Origin: Ooceraea biroi
Taxonomy: Eukaryota; Arthropoda; Insecta; Hymenoptera; Formicidae
DNA length: 64,000 bases
Reading direction: 5' to 3'
Assembly (NCBI RefSeq): GCF_003672135.1
Contig: NC_039518.1
Location: 1,054,001-1,118,000, forward strand
Part shown: positions 21,201-34,259 of the stretch, piece by piece
How the letters are laid out: every line of letters begins with the position of its first letter
Position numbering within the stretch: the stretch's first letter is position 1
Position numbers and translations under genes: made by a program
The notes under the pieces: generated by a model
Database searches by the model: none
What the model saw: only the letters and a program-made list of their open reading frames with translations
Told to the model about the DNA's origin: nothing

Positions 21201-22310
21201 GACGACCGGTTCTTCTTGGTAATCTTTGCCATCGAATAGTCCGTTGACGTATGTATATCGAGAGAGTCGTTAGCGCCCCTGATCGTGAGACAAAATGAAC
21301 CTCAAAGTACCTATATAAAAGCTAAACACTGCTAAGGTATCGGACCAAGTAAAGGGCGGGCGGGGGAGGGGGAAGGGGGCTCTGGTTCAAGGAATACCTG
21401 TGCATACAAATCAAGTTTGAACATCAAGTACATACTTTACGTATATATAAATAAATATATATATGTATTATAAAGTGTATCTAAATATATAAACACAATG
21501 ACATATATTTTCTATATTTGATGTTGAAGTTTTAGAGATGTATCCGTGATGAATTGCCCAATTACTCGCGGGCGCAAGCGCAGGGAAAACAGTAAGCAAG
21601 ATGCCTTGAAAACAGTACAAAGGGTGGTTAGAGACAAAAAAAAAGAAAAAAATATCGGTCAATGGTCAGGCAATTTCGTCTAAATAAGAAAGCTATTTTT
21701 CTAATACTTAGAGGCGAATTTATTTTTAAGCATACCACTGAAGCCTTGCTCTCACTCGAACCGAAATATATACCGTACCGCTAAAGAGAATCGTAGATTC
21801 TGTCTATTTCTCTCTCTCTCTCTCTCTTTCTTTTTCTCTCTCCAGATCAATCGTGCTTCTGCAAGGGATTCAATGGGCATATTTGAATGACAGTGAACTT
21901 GCATGTGATATACATTATGTCTGTCGCACGGGCCACCTGGGCATCCTTAGAATTTCCTGTTATTAAATTAAAAAATGGAATCTGCATTTTGTCACACTTG
22001 CACACAGCAGGGCTACTATATTGTAAATACTAGTTAACACATTCCAGTTACGTTGTAAAGTATGTTGAATATGTAATTATACTATTTTTGTGTATAGTCG
22101 AATAATGAAGTGAAAATAAATATATATATTTCTGTTGCTTACTTGAGGAAGAAATCATTAGCTACTTAATGTCTTCACTAATTTTAGGGGTCTTACTCAT
22201 GTATTTCTCTTTATTACTTTTCAAATAGGTGGCGGAAAAAAAGGAATAACTACAAATTGCGATATTTTATTATTGTATGTTGTATCATAATAAAGATTCT
22301 GTTTAAGAAG
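21201..22310 (+). other. ftz-f1: Probable ftz-f1 3' untranslated region
   Basis: AT-rich DNA after the stop with no ORF of note. It contains a CT run at about 21805-21842 and candidate poly(A) signals AATAAA at 22115-22120 and 22289-22294. The second, after a T-rich tract, is the better candidate for the main end. The exact end cannot be fixed without transcripts. Confidence 0.5.
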
Positions 22311-24853
22311 CAAAAGAATCATTGGAGCAAGGTTTATGTGGTCCTACATTGTCTAGCGGTTAATTCTAAACTTATGAAATAATATTACTCGTATTACAGT
22401 TGTTAAATAGGACGATATTTACTAAGTGTTAAGATAGCGGACGAAAGTAGTAATTTTTCACTAATAGATTATTATTGCATATTATTATTAATTACTATTA
22501 TTATTATTATTATTATTATTTAGCCGATAGTCAGAAATTCTTCAGTGCTGTGAAGGTTGTCTCTTTCGACGCCTGTGGTATCAAAGCCATTGGAAATTAC
22601 ATGTGTCAGACACGCGAAGTTCAAGCATGACAATAGGGACAAAAATCTTTCGCTTGCATTGGCAGATTAATAACGTTTGTCCGTCGCTCCCCTTGTTTTT
22701 ATTCACGTATCAAACATGTACCTGTTGCTGAAAAAAACAAATATGCTATTTTACTACTTTCACTTTTTCCACCGAGTTTTCGTAATTACATTTAGCTAGG
22801 TGTAAATGACACGTCGATGTTGGTGGGACCCGGAGGAGAACGATGTTAGATTAAGGACCGAGTGTTAAATCAAATCAGGGGGAGTGTGGAGCAACGGAAA
22901 CGTTGGTACGCTGAAGTGAACGTTTTGTCTGATGAGCATCGTATGTACTTATCGCGCGAGCAAAGATTTCTTGTCCGCCGTCAGATTTGACCTGTTACGC
23001 CGAAATAGAATATATATAATAATAATAATATATATGCCGATGTTCCCAAATTTTCAAATCGTCCGGTTTCCCACGATGATGACAAAAGGATCGGAAACGA
23101 GAAACTTAGACTCATCATTATTCTCACACAACAACAGCGCGCTGCTTCGGATACAAAAAAAAACAAAAACATAACGAAAAGATTGTCTCTTTATTTAAAC
23201 TCAGACACGAATGACTACCTCTTCATATCTGTATTAAGTTTTTATACTTTTACATTTTTAGTAACCACATACCTCAGAATAGACGCCCAGATAGCAATTT
23301 GAATGGAACGAATGAATGTAAATAAACATATAAAATAAGGCAGATATTTTTAATCAGGTGTAGTGCGTACAGTTACACGTTAAGAATCTACAATGTAATA
23401 CAACTTACCGAAATATCGTATTCACCTGTATGTCCACGTTATTAGGTCTTAGTTATTATTATTGTACTTTCTGCAAATTAGTTCGTAACTGTGGTCATTT
23501 ACCATGTATTTAGTTTATCACTGTCGGAGCTGAGAAAAGCCGTTGCTTTAAAATCATATAAGTTGCTGTTTGGGTAAGACAAGAGTTTCACGCTACTGTT
23601 TTATTTATTATAACTATCTCCGTTCATCTCTGAGACCTGCTAAACGTGTCGGTCTGACAATTTCGGAACAAGTCGCGTATCAGCTCGCAGCAATTACTAT
23701 TCTGTGCTAATGAAAGGAAGCTCGAAATTAATCGTTTTTGTAAATATTAGTATACAGGGTGGAGCATGAGAAACATGGCATAATTTTCTTTGAAAACGAT
23801 TCTTTATCAAGTCCGTGAAGAATCTTTTAGATCCTTTAAAAATCCTTAAAAGGTTCTAAAACTCTATCGAGAATTTTCTCACCTTTGGTATGTCATGTGC
23901 TTTAAATGTGTCATTCTGTATACGCGTCTATCCCCCCGATATTAACGACCTGATCTGCTGCAAAAGGTTTATTAACAACTGTAACTAGTAAATACGACAA
24001 TTACAGCGTTATGTATATTTTTTTATGTTAAATATGTACAGTTACCAATTATGATTGGCAATTACAAACGATTTAATTTAATGTCGATGTGATTCTTCAA
24101 TCTAATAAGTCGTTGGAATAAAGTTTGAAAGGAAAAAAAAAGAAGAAAAAACTATTATGCGTTGTTGACACTGCCATTAGCAGTTGGCAATTGTAAATTA
24201 TGTAGAAAAATTGACTCACTGTAAATATATCTTTATTATTAACAGATAACTGTTCCTTTCTAGAGCTAACAGTGCTATTTTTTATATATTGTACTGATTG
24301 AACCCCAGAGGGTATCTGTCCCCCCCCCCCCCGCTCGGTGTCAGTCTCCGTCTCCGGATCGCGAGACAAGTTACTTGGAAACAGGATTCTACTTGACGTT
24401 ACGCGTTCAATCAGTATGCCATTTTGTGAGATTTGAAAATAGTATTCTATCCCAGTCACTTGTTAGGACGTACAGTTAAAATAGAAAATTCCAACGCCCT
24501 CGCGCCAATTACCGCACGCGAGAAGAGCGGAGAAGGGATGAAAGAACTATCATAATTCGTAACTCGAATGCCTGTTATTCGTGTATCAAACGACATGTAT
24601 ATCACGACACTTGTTTGCTTTGTATAAATACGAAACGAAGAACATTGCACAGTGACTAATAAAGATATTGCAACTATCGCAATCAATATTAATCTCCGAC
24701 TCGTTGACGCGTTTCAACACGCGCGTGTCAAAAATTGTGTAACTGCGCTTCGTGTGACATCTTAACATCACATCGGCACTCCAGCTTTCCGCCGACTAAT
24801 CAGCGATATATCGTGTCCATCCTAAAACGAGTGATATTAATATCGTAACGTCG
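22311..24853. other. Gene-free stretch 3' of ftz-f1
   Basis: AT-rich intergenic DNA with an ATT repeat near 22495-22520 and a poly-C run at about 24320-24332. A lone CAGGGTGGAGCATGAGAAAC terminus at 23756, with a weak partner near 23920, suggests a decayed short MITE. CCCAGATAGCAATTTG at about 23286 resembles the end of the 40285-41235 element. No gene recognised. Confidence 0.4.
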
Positions 24854-24857
24854 TTAA

Positions 24858-27100
24858 GGAGATGCTGGAGTTGTAGTGAACTATTTTTTCACTATAGCGA
24901 TGGTAATTGCAGTTTCAAAAATTCTCTTTATTGCTTGTGCAGAATAAAAACTCCTTTTCCACAAATGAAGTATAGATAGAAAGAAAATCCGCTCTACAGG
25001 ACTTTATATTCAAAATGGAAAAAAGTTAGAAAAGACAAATGCAAGTTTTTAACTTTTTTTCACTATAGCGATGGTAATTGCAGTTTCGAAAATTCTCTTT
25101 ATTGCTTGTGCAGAATAAAAACTTCTTTTCCACAAATGAAGTATAAATAGAAAGAAAGTCCGCTCTACAGGACTTTATATTCAAAATGGAAGAAAGTTAG
25201 AAAAGACAAATGCAAGTTTTTAACTTTTTTTCACTATAGCGATGGTAATTGCAGTTTCGCAAATTCTCGTTATTGCTTGTGCAGAATAAAAAATCCTTTT
25301 CCACAAATGCAGCATAGATAGAAAGAAAGTCCGCTCTACAGGACTTTATATTTAAAATGGAAGAAAGTTAGAAAAGACAAATGCAAGTTTTTAACTTTTT
25401 TTCACTATAGCGATGGTAATTGCAGTTTCGAAAATTCTCGTTATTGCTTGTGCAGAATAAAAAATCCTTTTCCACAAATGCAGCATAGATAGAAAGAAAG
25501 TCCGCTCTACAGGACTTTATATTCAAAATGGAAGAAAGTTAGAAAAGACAAATGCAAGTTTTTAACTTTTTTTTCACTATAGCGATGGTAACTGCAGTTT
25601 CGAAAATTCTCTTTATTGCTTGTGAAGAATAAAAACTCCTTTTCCACAAATGAAGTATAGATAGAAAGAAAGTCCGCTCTACAGGACTTTATATTCAAAA
25701 TGGAAGAAAGTTAGAAAAGACAAATGCAAGTTTTTAACTTTTTTTCACTATAGCGATGGTAATTGCAGTTTCGAAAATTCTCGTTATTACTTGTGCAGAA
25801 TAAAAAATCCTTTTCCACAAATGCAGCATAGATAGAAAGAAAGTCCGCTCTACAGGACTTTATATTCAAAATGGAAGAAAGTTAGAAAAGACAAATGCAA
25901 GTTTTTAACTTTTTTTCACTATAGCGATGGTAATTGCAGTTTCGAAAATTCTCTTCATTGCTTGTGCAGAATAAAAAATCCTTTTCCACAAATGAAGTAT
26001 AGATAGAAAGAAAGTCCGCTCTACAGGACTTTATATTCAAAATGGAAGAAAGTTAGAAAAGACAAATGCAAGTTTTTAACTTTTTTTCACTATAGCGATG
26101 GTAATTGCAGTTTCGAAAATTCTCTTCATTGCTTGTGCAGAATAAAAAATCCTTTTCCACAAATGAAGTATAGATAGAAAGAAAGTCCGCTCTACAGGAC
26201 TTTATATTCAAAATGGAAGAAAGTTAGAAAAGACAAATGCAAGTTTTTAACTTTTTTTCACTATAGCGATGGTAATTGCAGTTTCGAAAATTCTCGTTAT
26301 TGCTTGTGCAGAATAAAAAATCCTTTTCCACAAATGCAGCATAGATAGAATGAAAGTCCGCTCTACAGGACTTTATATTCAAAATGGAAAAACGTTAGAA
26401 CAGACAAATGCAAGTTTTTAACTTTTTTTCACTATAGCGATGGTAATTGCAGTTTCGAAAATTCTCTTCATTGCTTGTGCAGAATAAAAAATCCTTTTCC
26501 ACAAATGCAGCATAGATAGAAAGAAAGTCCGCTCTACAGGACTTTATATTCAAAATGGAAAAAGTTAGAACAGACAAATGCAAGTTTTTAACTTTTTTTT
26601 CACTATAGCGATGGTAATTGCAGTTTCGAAAATTCTCTTCATTGCTTGTGCAGAATAAAAAATCCTTTTCCACAAATGAAGTATAGATAGAAAGAAAGTC
26701 CGCTCTACAGGACTTTATATTCAAAATGGAAAAAAGTTAGAAAAGACAAATGCAAGTTTTTAACTTTTTTTTCACTATAGCGATGGTAATTGCAGTTTCG
26801 AAAATTCTCTTTATTGCTTTTGCAGAATAAAAAATCCTTTTCCACAAATGAAGTATAGATAGAAAGATAGTCCACTCTACAGGACTTTATATCCGAAATG
26901 GAAAAGTTAAAACTTGCATTTGTCTTTTCTAACTTTTTTCCATTTTGAATATAAAGTTCTGTAGAGCGGACTTTCTTTCTATCTATACTTCATTTGTGGA
27001 AAAGGATTTTTTATTCTGCACAAGCAATAACGAGAATTTTCGAAACTGCAATTACCATCGCTATAGTGAAAAAATAGTTCACTACAACTCCAGCATCCCC
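24858..27100. mobile_element. TTAA-flanked element with twelve 171-bp repeats
   Basis: Left end GGAGATGCTGGAGTTGTAGT and the inverted right end are bordered by TTAA at 24854-24857 and 27101-27104. Inside are 12 direct units of about 171 bp (CACTATAGCGATGG recurs at 24890, 25061, 25232, 25403, 25575, 25746, 25917, 26088, 26259, 26430, 26601, 26773). One inverted unit follows at about 26905-27075. The element is a hairpin one of whose arms has been amplified. No transposase. A related terminus is at 50188-50618. Confidence 0.9.
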
Positions 27101-27104
27101 TTAA

Positions 27105-27468
27105 CATCGTGCGTCTACGTTGTACTAGGAAAACATCAAACGCCACTGCTTGATGCGCTTCTTTCATAAATTACTTCACGTCACTTATTTACATTATTAT
27201 TACCGAAATCCATGTAAACCAAAGCGTGACTACTCAGCGCCCAAATTTCATGCAATTTGAAGCACAATGCGGGAAGGAACGTTGTATCCATGGTGGAAGT
27301 AAAAAGGTGTGCTACTGCGCAGACATTTCTACTGACCAATAAGAGAGCGTGACAAGAGTCCGCCATCTTGAATAATTTAAATGAATTAAAAAAAGATTCG
27401 GATAAGAAAAGGATTAAATAAAAGATCTTTTGTGTGTACTTATGGTAAATATATTTTTTTAAATAAAA
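27105..27468. other. Gene-free spacer
   Basis: AT-rich, nothing recognised. Confidence 0.4.
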
Positions 27469-27470
27469 TA

Positions 27471-27902
27471 CAGGGTGTCCCAGACCTACCGTATCACCAG
27501 TTAATGGTAGATTCCTGAGGTGATTCCGAGACGAATGTTCCTCTTACAAAATGTCGAGGGTGGCGTAGTTTCGGCGCTACGAAGGGTTGTAGTTATCCTA
27601 TCCTTGTGTAGAATTTTCCCGCGTTCAGTGACGGTGGGTCGAAGGGGTCCCGCGCATCTCTCATGCTTCAATTTGAACAGCCGCGAAAAATTAAGATTAA
27701 ATTGAAGTGTGCGCGATGCGCGGGACTCCTTCGACCCACCGTCACTGAACGCGGGAAAATTCTACACAAGGATAGGATAACTACAACCCCTCGTAGCGCC
27801 GAAACTACGTCACCCTCGACATTTTGCAAGGGGAATATTCGTCTCAGAATCACCTCAGGAATCTACCATTAACCGGTGATACGGTAGGTCTGGGACACCC
27901 TG
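27471..27902. mobile_element. TA-flanked foldback MITE, CAGGGTGTCCCAGACC family
   Basis: 432 bp, ends CAGGGTGTCCCAGACCTACC and inverse, flanked by TA (27469-27470, 27903-27904). Arms of about 190-200 bp pair almost fully around TGCTTCAATTTGAACAGCCG. ORFs inside are symmetric by-products of the palindrome. Confidence 0.88.
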
Positions 27903-27904
27903 TA

Positions 27905-28756
27905 TAGGTAGGATCTCACGTAAAATGACCGATCTTTATATTGCGAGGTCTTAAAATGTTGAGAACAAACCCGAGCTAGATAAAGAAATTTTAAATAATG
28001 TATTTTATTATATTCTATTATATTTAATTTGTTAAATTCCATTTACCACCTTTCAATATTGCATATATACATACCGTTCTTTGCATTGACATTTTCTTTG
28101 CAAAGTCTTTTCTACTGCGCAATCATTTCTTCATTTTTTGGAAATGAAAAATACCTAACATGTTTATTATTTCGTGGCGTGTTTTTACACTGTTTAAACG
28201 AACACGACGGCATTGTGCGATGTGCGAGACTCTGAAACAGTGCATAACCTGTGTCGTGACACTTTCGTTTACATTTATTATCGCGTTGCTATTGGTTGCT
28301 ATTTGCAAAATGGCGACAACTTGGTGCTGTGCAGAACGTGACGAAATTCGTCCGAGATAATAGCACACCTTGTTACTTCCACCATGGTTGTATCTTTCTA
28401 ACGAGTATTCTCCATTTATTTTACGTGAATCATTGTCATTGCATAAATTGTAAAACGGTGAATGTGACGTCACATCCTCACAGTCTCGATCGAATTATGC
28501 ATAATAATTCGTGTTCTGTCCAATTTCCATTAAACTATAGTCTTATTATTATTGCTATTATATACAATTATTACGCGTCTTTGGTGATGTATAAAGTGCA
28601 AGTTACTGATTTCCTCAACAGTAAAGAATTGTCTCAAACAATGCAATTCCTTCGAGAAGGAAATGCAGTCCCCGGTAAACGACGGAGTGGCAATTGCGCT
28701 GCGACGCGCCGCGCGCGCGCAGGGAACACCTTCCTAGCACACATACACGCGCACGC
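27905..28756. other. Spacer; probable 3' side of the GCSH gene
   Basis: No gene recognised. As the DNA immediately 3' of the GCSH stop (minus strand), its right part probably includes that gene's 3' UTR. TTTATT strings at about 28272 and 28411 would be AATAAA-like on the minus strand. Confidence 0.3.
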
Positions 28757-28932
28757 TTAGTGCGCGCTCGATTTTAAAAACTTGTTGTACGACTCCTCGT
28801 TCATTAGCTCTTTGATCTCGTCCACGTCGCTCAGCTTCACCTTGAACAGCCAGCCCTCCTCGTAGCACGACGTGTTGATCAAACTAGGTTTACCCTCGAC
28901 CGCCTCGTTCTTCTCTACGATTTCCCCGCTGC
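28757..28932 (-). CDS. GCSH: Glycine cleavage system H protein, C-terminal part (partial)
   Basis: The H protein is the lipoyl-carrying mitochondrial component of the glycine cleavage complex. The 57 residues before the TAA at 28757-28759 match its C-terminal end: SGEIVEKNEAVEGKPSLINT, then SCYEEGWLFKVKLSDVDEIK and ELMNEESYNKFLK. This follows the lipoyl-lysine segment, which would be further upstream and is not visible. Codons are GC-rich and the frame is intact. The upstream side runs straight into a 100-N gap, beyond which lies a palindrome and then the repeat arm, so the rest of the gene must be in the gap or elsewhere. A pseudogene cannot be excluded. Confidence 0.8.
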
Positions 28933-29032
28933 NNNNNNNNNNNNNNNNNNNNNNNNNNNNNNNNNNNNNNNNNNNNNNNNNNNNNNNNNNNNNNNNNNNN
29001 NNNNNNNNNNNNNNNNNNNNNNNNNNNNNNNN
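28933..29032. other. Assembly gap (100 N)
   Basis: Exactly 100 N, the usual symbol for a gap of unknown size. It separates the GCSH fragment from the palindrome and right arm. Confidence 0.99.
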
Positions 29033-29114
29033 TGTCGTACAAACAAGTTTTTTAAAAATCGAGCGCGCACTAATTAGTGCGCGCTCGATTTTTAAAAAAC
29101 TTGTTTGTACGACA
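29033..29114. repeat. 82-bp perfect palindrome made of the GCSH 3' end
   Basis: Two 41-bp halves meet at TAA|TTA (29073/29074). Each half is the last codons of GCSH ending exactly at its stop, but with one extra base in three homopolymers (CAAA for CAA, six T for five, five A for four). It joins the gap to the inner end of the right arm. Confidence 0.9.
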
Positions 29115-29120
29115 TCGCGA

Positions 29121-29802
29121 GCCGTATTTGCGAGGCAGTACACCTCGCACACGCGCGCAGCTTAGCACGGATCACGCCTGCGCACGTGCGTGCAACGTTC
29201 TTGCTTCCTTTCAACCTTCTGCAACGCTCTTGCTTTCGAGCGTGGCAATCATACGCGTCAGCCACCGCGTGCCCTAAAAGTGACAAATTGCCCTTTATAC
29301 TCCAATTCGAACGTAAATGGGGCGCGCACGTCGCAAAAACGACAAGGAGATCAATTGCGAAACGCGAGCTCGAAAGTTTCGTACGAAAAATTCCGTTCTG
29401 GCGCGTCCACCATTTTGAATTCGTAAAGACCGATTTGCCGGAGCAACTGATCGCAATGATTCATTTTGACGAAAACTCAAACAATTCCTAACGACATAAA
29501 ATACCAATGGATCTTTTGAAAATTTGTCCTTTCTCAAATTTGTAATTTAATGTTTCTCGACAAAATAGCGTGTTTGAGGGCTAATAATAATAGCACTTTG
29601 AGCAGCCGGTTGCCGGGAGCTCCCGCATGCAGCGCGAGCTTAGTTAGATTTTGAGTAAAAATATCAAACTACTGCATCGAATTGGACAAATACTCTTCGT
29701 CCACAATAGAGATATGCAAACTGGCGGTGTTATGCGGGCGCGAAAGAGGGACTGCGAAAAGAAGAACCGAGGAATTCCGACAGGGGCGCCGGACAGCAAG
29801 CT
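29121..29802. other. Unique DNA, inner end of the right arm
   Basis: Mirror of 7984-8673. No gene recognised; overlapping ORFs on both strands lack domains. Confidence 0.4.
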
Positions 29803-29806
29803 TTAA

Positions 29807-30508
29807 GGGGGAGCCTGCTTAGAACGTTGAAAATAAGGTATAATTTTACGAATTTTTTTGGAGAAACTATACAGCGGATCATTATAAAACTTTGATGCAT
29901 TTATTAGTACATGTTTAAAGATAAAAAAATTATTTTTTGATTTGAATATATCGCCTGTAGAGGTCGTCCTGGAGGCATCTTATTGTAAATTGGTGAGCAT
30001 TCTCCTGCCTCCAAATTTCATCCAAACTGAAAAATTGAAATATTTTCTTGTTATTTATGAATTCCCATCGTCGATGAACCTTTAATATTCATAAAAACAT
30101 TAAGTTAAACAATTATTTTTGCATGAAAAAGTTCAAAACTTTGCCTAAAAATCGTACTTTTGTGTTCTAAGCTCCACCATTTTGGCACTTTTCAACTTTT
30201 TTCTTCTCTCTTTGGTTCATCGACGATGGGAATTCATAAATAACGAGAACATATTTCAATTTTTCAGTTTAGACGAAATTTGGAGGCAGGAGAATGCTCA
30301 CCAATTTGCAATGCCGGCGACGCGGCTGCACTAAGATTTCTCCAGGACGACCTCTACAGCGATATATTCAAATCAAAAAAATAATTTTTTTATCTTTAAA
30401 CATGTACTAATAAATGCATCAAAGTTTTATAATGATCCGCTGTATAGTTTCTCCAAAAACAATTCGTAAAATATACCTTATTTTCAGCGTTCTAAAGCAG
30501 GCTCCCCC
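29807..30508. mobile_element. TTAA-flanked foldback element, right arm copy
   Basis: Mirror of 7273-7979, TTAA at 29803-29806 and 30509-30512. Single hairpin unit. It has one fewer G/C in the terminal runs than the left copy. Confidence 0.85.
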
Positions 30509-30512
30509 TTAA

Positions 30513-31373
30513 ACTCTTATCCTTAATTTACAACAGCATTTCACGCGTTTTCTCACGTGATCGGAATGAATAAATTTTGCCACTTTGAACGAGCGAATAT
30601 CGATTACTCTATTTGCGTCTATCGTCTCGTCGCTTTACTCCCCGACCGTGTCTGACTCGATTCGATTTTTCCCTTCCGCCCCGGAACTACGCCACTGGTT
30701 AAGGGTTAGAAGCGACGATACAGCGCTTGGGATTCGACGACGATTCCCATTCGCGTTCGCCGCTCGGGTGGCCACTGAGTGGGTGGCAACGGATTTGCGT
30801 GGGCGGCGGGTCCTAACGTATCGATACGCGGTACGATTCGATCGGCCGATCGTCGAATAACGTACGCCGGGCCGCGACACTGATGGAATTTACGTCGGCA
30901 CTGCCGGTCCATTCGGCGAGCGACGATCGCCACGACCGTGTCGCGCGGTTACTCCTCCCCTCTTTTGCATCCGGAAGTCTTGACAAGCGCGGGAAACAGC
31001 GTGCGATCATGCGTACTAATTTATTTTACCCCTCCCCTTCTTCCCCCCAACACAATAATTGTAACTACCGAATAATTCGATCAAATCTCGGTCAGTTGCG
31101 ACGACGAAAAGCAAAACCAACTTGGAGATCAACCTTATTGCCGCGCACGGCAGATACGACGAACAAAATGTTAAATTGTTGGTCACGCAAAGATATGCGA
31201 GACAGATTCAAAGCAGTCGCACTCCCATTGATCCTCAACCATTATTAGAGAAATACGACGCACGCGATTCTCGTAGTCTCGTTTATTATGCAACTTCGCA
31301 GCGCACGCCTACCGGAAAAGTTTCATTTTCGCAAAATTACCGGCTGGCTAGCCGGACCTTCCTTCCGTACAAA
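30513..31373. other. Unique DNA, right arm
   Basis: Mirror of 6406-7268; no gene recognised. Confidence 0.4.
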
Positions 31374-33287
31374 GTAAAAAATTGCGTTAACAAAAATGCG
31401 GAGCAAAGTTCTTCGAAATGCAAACAATTTTCCAAGTGTAATCGTCGTGTGAGCATAATTACTTTTGCATAAAAAATACTCTTGATTTTTTCATATTTAC
31501 ACTAAAAATTGCGTTAACAAAACTGCGGAGCAGAGTTCTTCGAAATGCAAACAATTTCCAAGTGTAATCGTCGTGTGAGCATAATTACTTTTGCATAAAA
31601 AATACTCTTGATTTTTTCATATTTACACTAAAAATTGCGTTAACAAAACTGCGGAGCAAAGTTCTTCGAAATGCAAACAATTTTCCAAGTGTAATCGTCG
31701 TGTGAGCATAATTACTTTTGCATAAAAAATACTCTTGATTTTTTTATATTTACACTAAAAATTGCGTTAACAAAACTGCGGAGCAAAGTTCTTCGAAATG
31801 CAAACAATTTTCCAAGTGTAATCGTCGGGTGAGCATAATTACTTTTGCATAAAAAATACTCTTGATTTTTTTATATTTACACTAAAAATTGCGTTAACAA
31901 AACTGCGGAGCAGAGTTCTTCGAAATGCAAACAATTTTCCAAGTGTAATCGTCGTGTGAGCATAATTACTTTTGCATAAAAAATACTCTTGATTTTTTAT
32001 ATTACACTAAAAATTGCGTTAACAAAAATGCGGAGCAAAGTTCTTCGAAATGCAAACAATTTTCCAAGTGTAATCGTCGTGTGAGCATAATTACTTTTGC
32101 ATAAAAAATACTCTTGATTTTTTTATATTTATACTAAAAATTGCGTTAACAAAAATGCGGAGCAAAGTTCTTCGAAATGCAAACAATTTTCCAAGTGTAA
32201 TCGTCGTGTGAGCATAATGACTTTTGCATAAAAAATACTCTTGATTTTTTTATATTTACACTAAAAATTGCGTTAACAAAACTGCGGAGCAAAGTTCTTC
32301 GAAATGCAAACAATTTTTCAAGTGTAATCGTCGTGTGAGCATAATTACTTTTGCATAAAAAATACTCTTGATTTTTTCATATTTACACTAAAAATTGCGT
32401 TAACAAAACTGCGGAGCAAAGTTCTTCGAAATGCAAACAATTTTCCAAGTGTAATCGTCGTGTGAGCATAATTACTTTTGCATAAAAAATACTCTTGATT
32501 TTTTCATATTTACACTAAAAATTGCGTTAACAAAACTGCGGAGCAAAGTTCTTCGAAATGCAAACAATTTTCCAAGTGTAATCGTCGTGTGAGCATAATT
32601 ACTTTTGCATAAAAAATACTCTTGATTTTTTCATATTTACACTAAAAATTGCGTTAACAAAACTGCGGAGCAAAGTTCTTCGAAATGCAAACAATTTTCC
32701 AAGTGTAATCGTCGTGTGAGCATAATTACTTTTGCATAAAAAATACTCTTGATTTTTTTATATTTACACTAAAAATTGCGTTAACAAAACTGCGGAGCAA
32801 AGTTCTTCGAAATGCAAACAATTTTTCAAGTGTAATCGTCGTGTGAGCATAATTACTTTTGCATAAAAAATACTCTTGATTTTTTCATATTTACACTAAA
32901 AATTGCGTTAACAAAACTGCGGAGCAAAGTTCTTCGAAATGCAAACAATTTTTCCAAGTGTAATCGTCGTGTGAGCATAATTACTTTTGCATAAAAAATA
33001 CTCTTGATTTTTTCATATTTACACTAAAAATTGCGTTAACAAAACTGCGGAGCAAAGTTCTTCGAAATGCAAACAATTTTCCAAGTGTAATCGTCGTGTG
33101 AGCATAATTACTTTTGCATAAAAAATACTCTTGATTTTTTTATATTTACACTAAAAATTGCGTTAACAAAAATGCGGAGCAAAGTTCTTCGAAATGCAAA
33201 CAATTTTCCAAGTGTAATCGTCGTGTGAGCATAATTACTTTTGCATAAAAAATACTCTTGATTTTTTTATATTTACACTAAACGTCG
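31374..33287. repeat. 127-bp satellite, about 15 copies, right arm
   Basis: Same unit as 4503-6405 in reverse orientation. Many units have TTTTTTCATATTTACAC in place of TTTTTTTATATTTACAC, and two have CAGAGTTC; these variants are not seen in the left array. Unit order has therefore changed since the arms formed. Confidence 0.95.
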
Positions 33288-33731
33288 CGCGCGATACGTA
33301 TCCGTGTACTAAAACCACATTGAGAAAAATTATTTGATTGTATCAACAAGACGTATCTGATAGAATGCATTTTGGTTAAACTCACCAAGAATTTCTAGTT
33401 ATCACGATAGGACTGGATATTTTATAACTAGAACGTTTGATAGACTGTACTATAAGAATTTGGTTAGTATTTTCCAGTTGGATCTATAAAAAGTCTAGTT
33501 ATATTACACTAGACATAAGAACAAACGAAGATGCAATCAGAATTCTGGTTAATCGCAGGGCGCTCCAGCAGCATTCTATTGTTTCGTGTCGTGCGTGTTG
33601 ATGCGTGTTCGGGAAACGTATCGGCACGGACGGCACGTTTTCCTCCCGTAGTGAAATGAAATTAGTCAGTGCAATGGCTGGTGAAGTGATGGCGGATGAA
33701 AAAACGTGTTCTCTTCTTATATTTTTTTATA

Positions 33732-34007
33732 CAGGGTGTCCCGTAATAATCGCCTAACCTCTCGTATGCCAATAGAGCAGATCGAGATGAAGAGAAAAGT
33801 CCCATACCATTTTGCGATATTTGCAATAATAATCCTATACCTCGAGCGGCTCGGCACTTGCCTCGCGCGCTCTGGATTCGCTTGACTTTAATATGCAATA
33901 TTTCGATTATTATTGCGAATATCGCAAAATGATATGGGACTTTTCTGCTCATCTCGATCTGCTCTATTGGCATGCGAGAGGTTAGGCGATTATTACGGGA
34001 CATCCTG
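33732..34007. mobile_element. TA-flanked foldback MITE, right arm copy
   Basis: Mirror of 3778-4053, 276 bp, TA on both sides, ends CAGGGTGTCCCGTAATAAT and inverse of CAGGATGTCCCG. Confidence 0.8.
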
Positions 34008-34259
34008 TATAAATATCAACATGATATTTCATTTACAGCAATCCAAGAAAACTCACGGTAAAGAAACAGAAAAACGTTTCTTTTCACTAAACAGTCATGT
34101 TAATTGAACCAAATACATTTAGTATTATTATCAAGAAAATCTGGTAAATTTAACAGGAAGGAATTAATCACGCTCATCTGGTAATTCCTAAAGGAATTCT
34201 GATTCGTCCATTTTCCAACAGACAAACTGGTTGAACCTACCAGATTTCTAATTAATGCA

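Noticed and set aside
24890..26900. Repeated 63-109 codon ORFs on the minus strand
   Set aside because: They are the same frame of the 171-bp satellite read several times; no domain and no independent evidence of coding.
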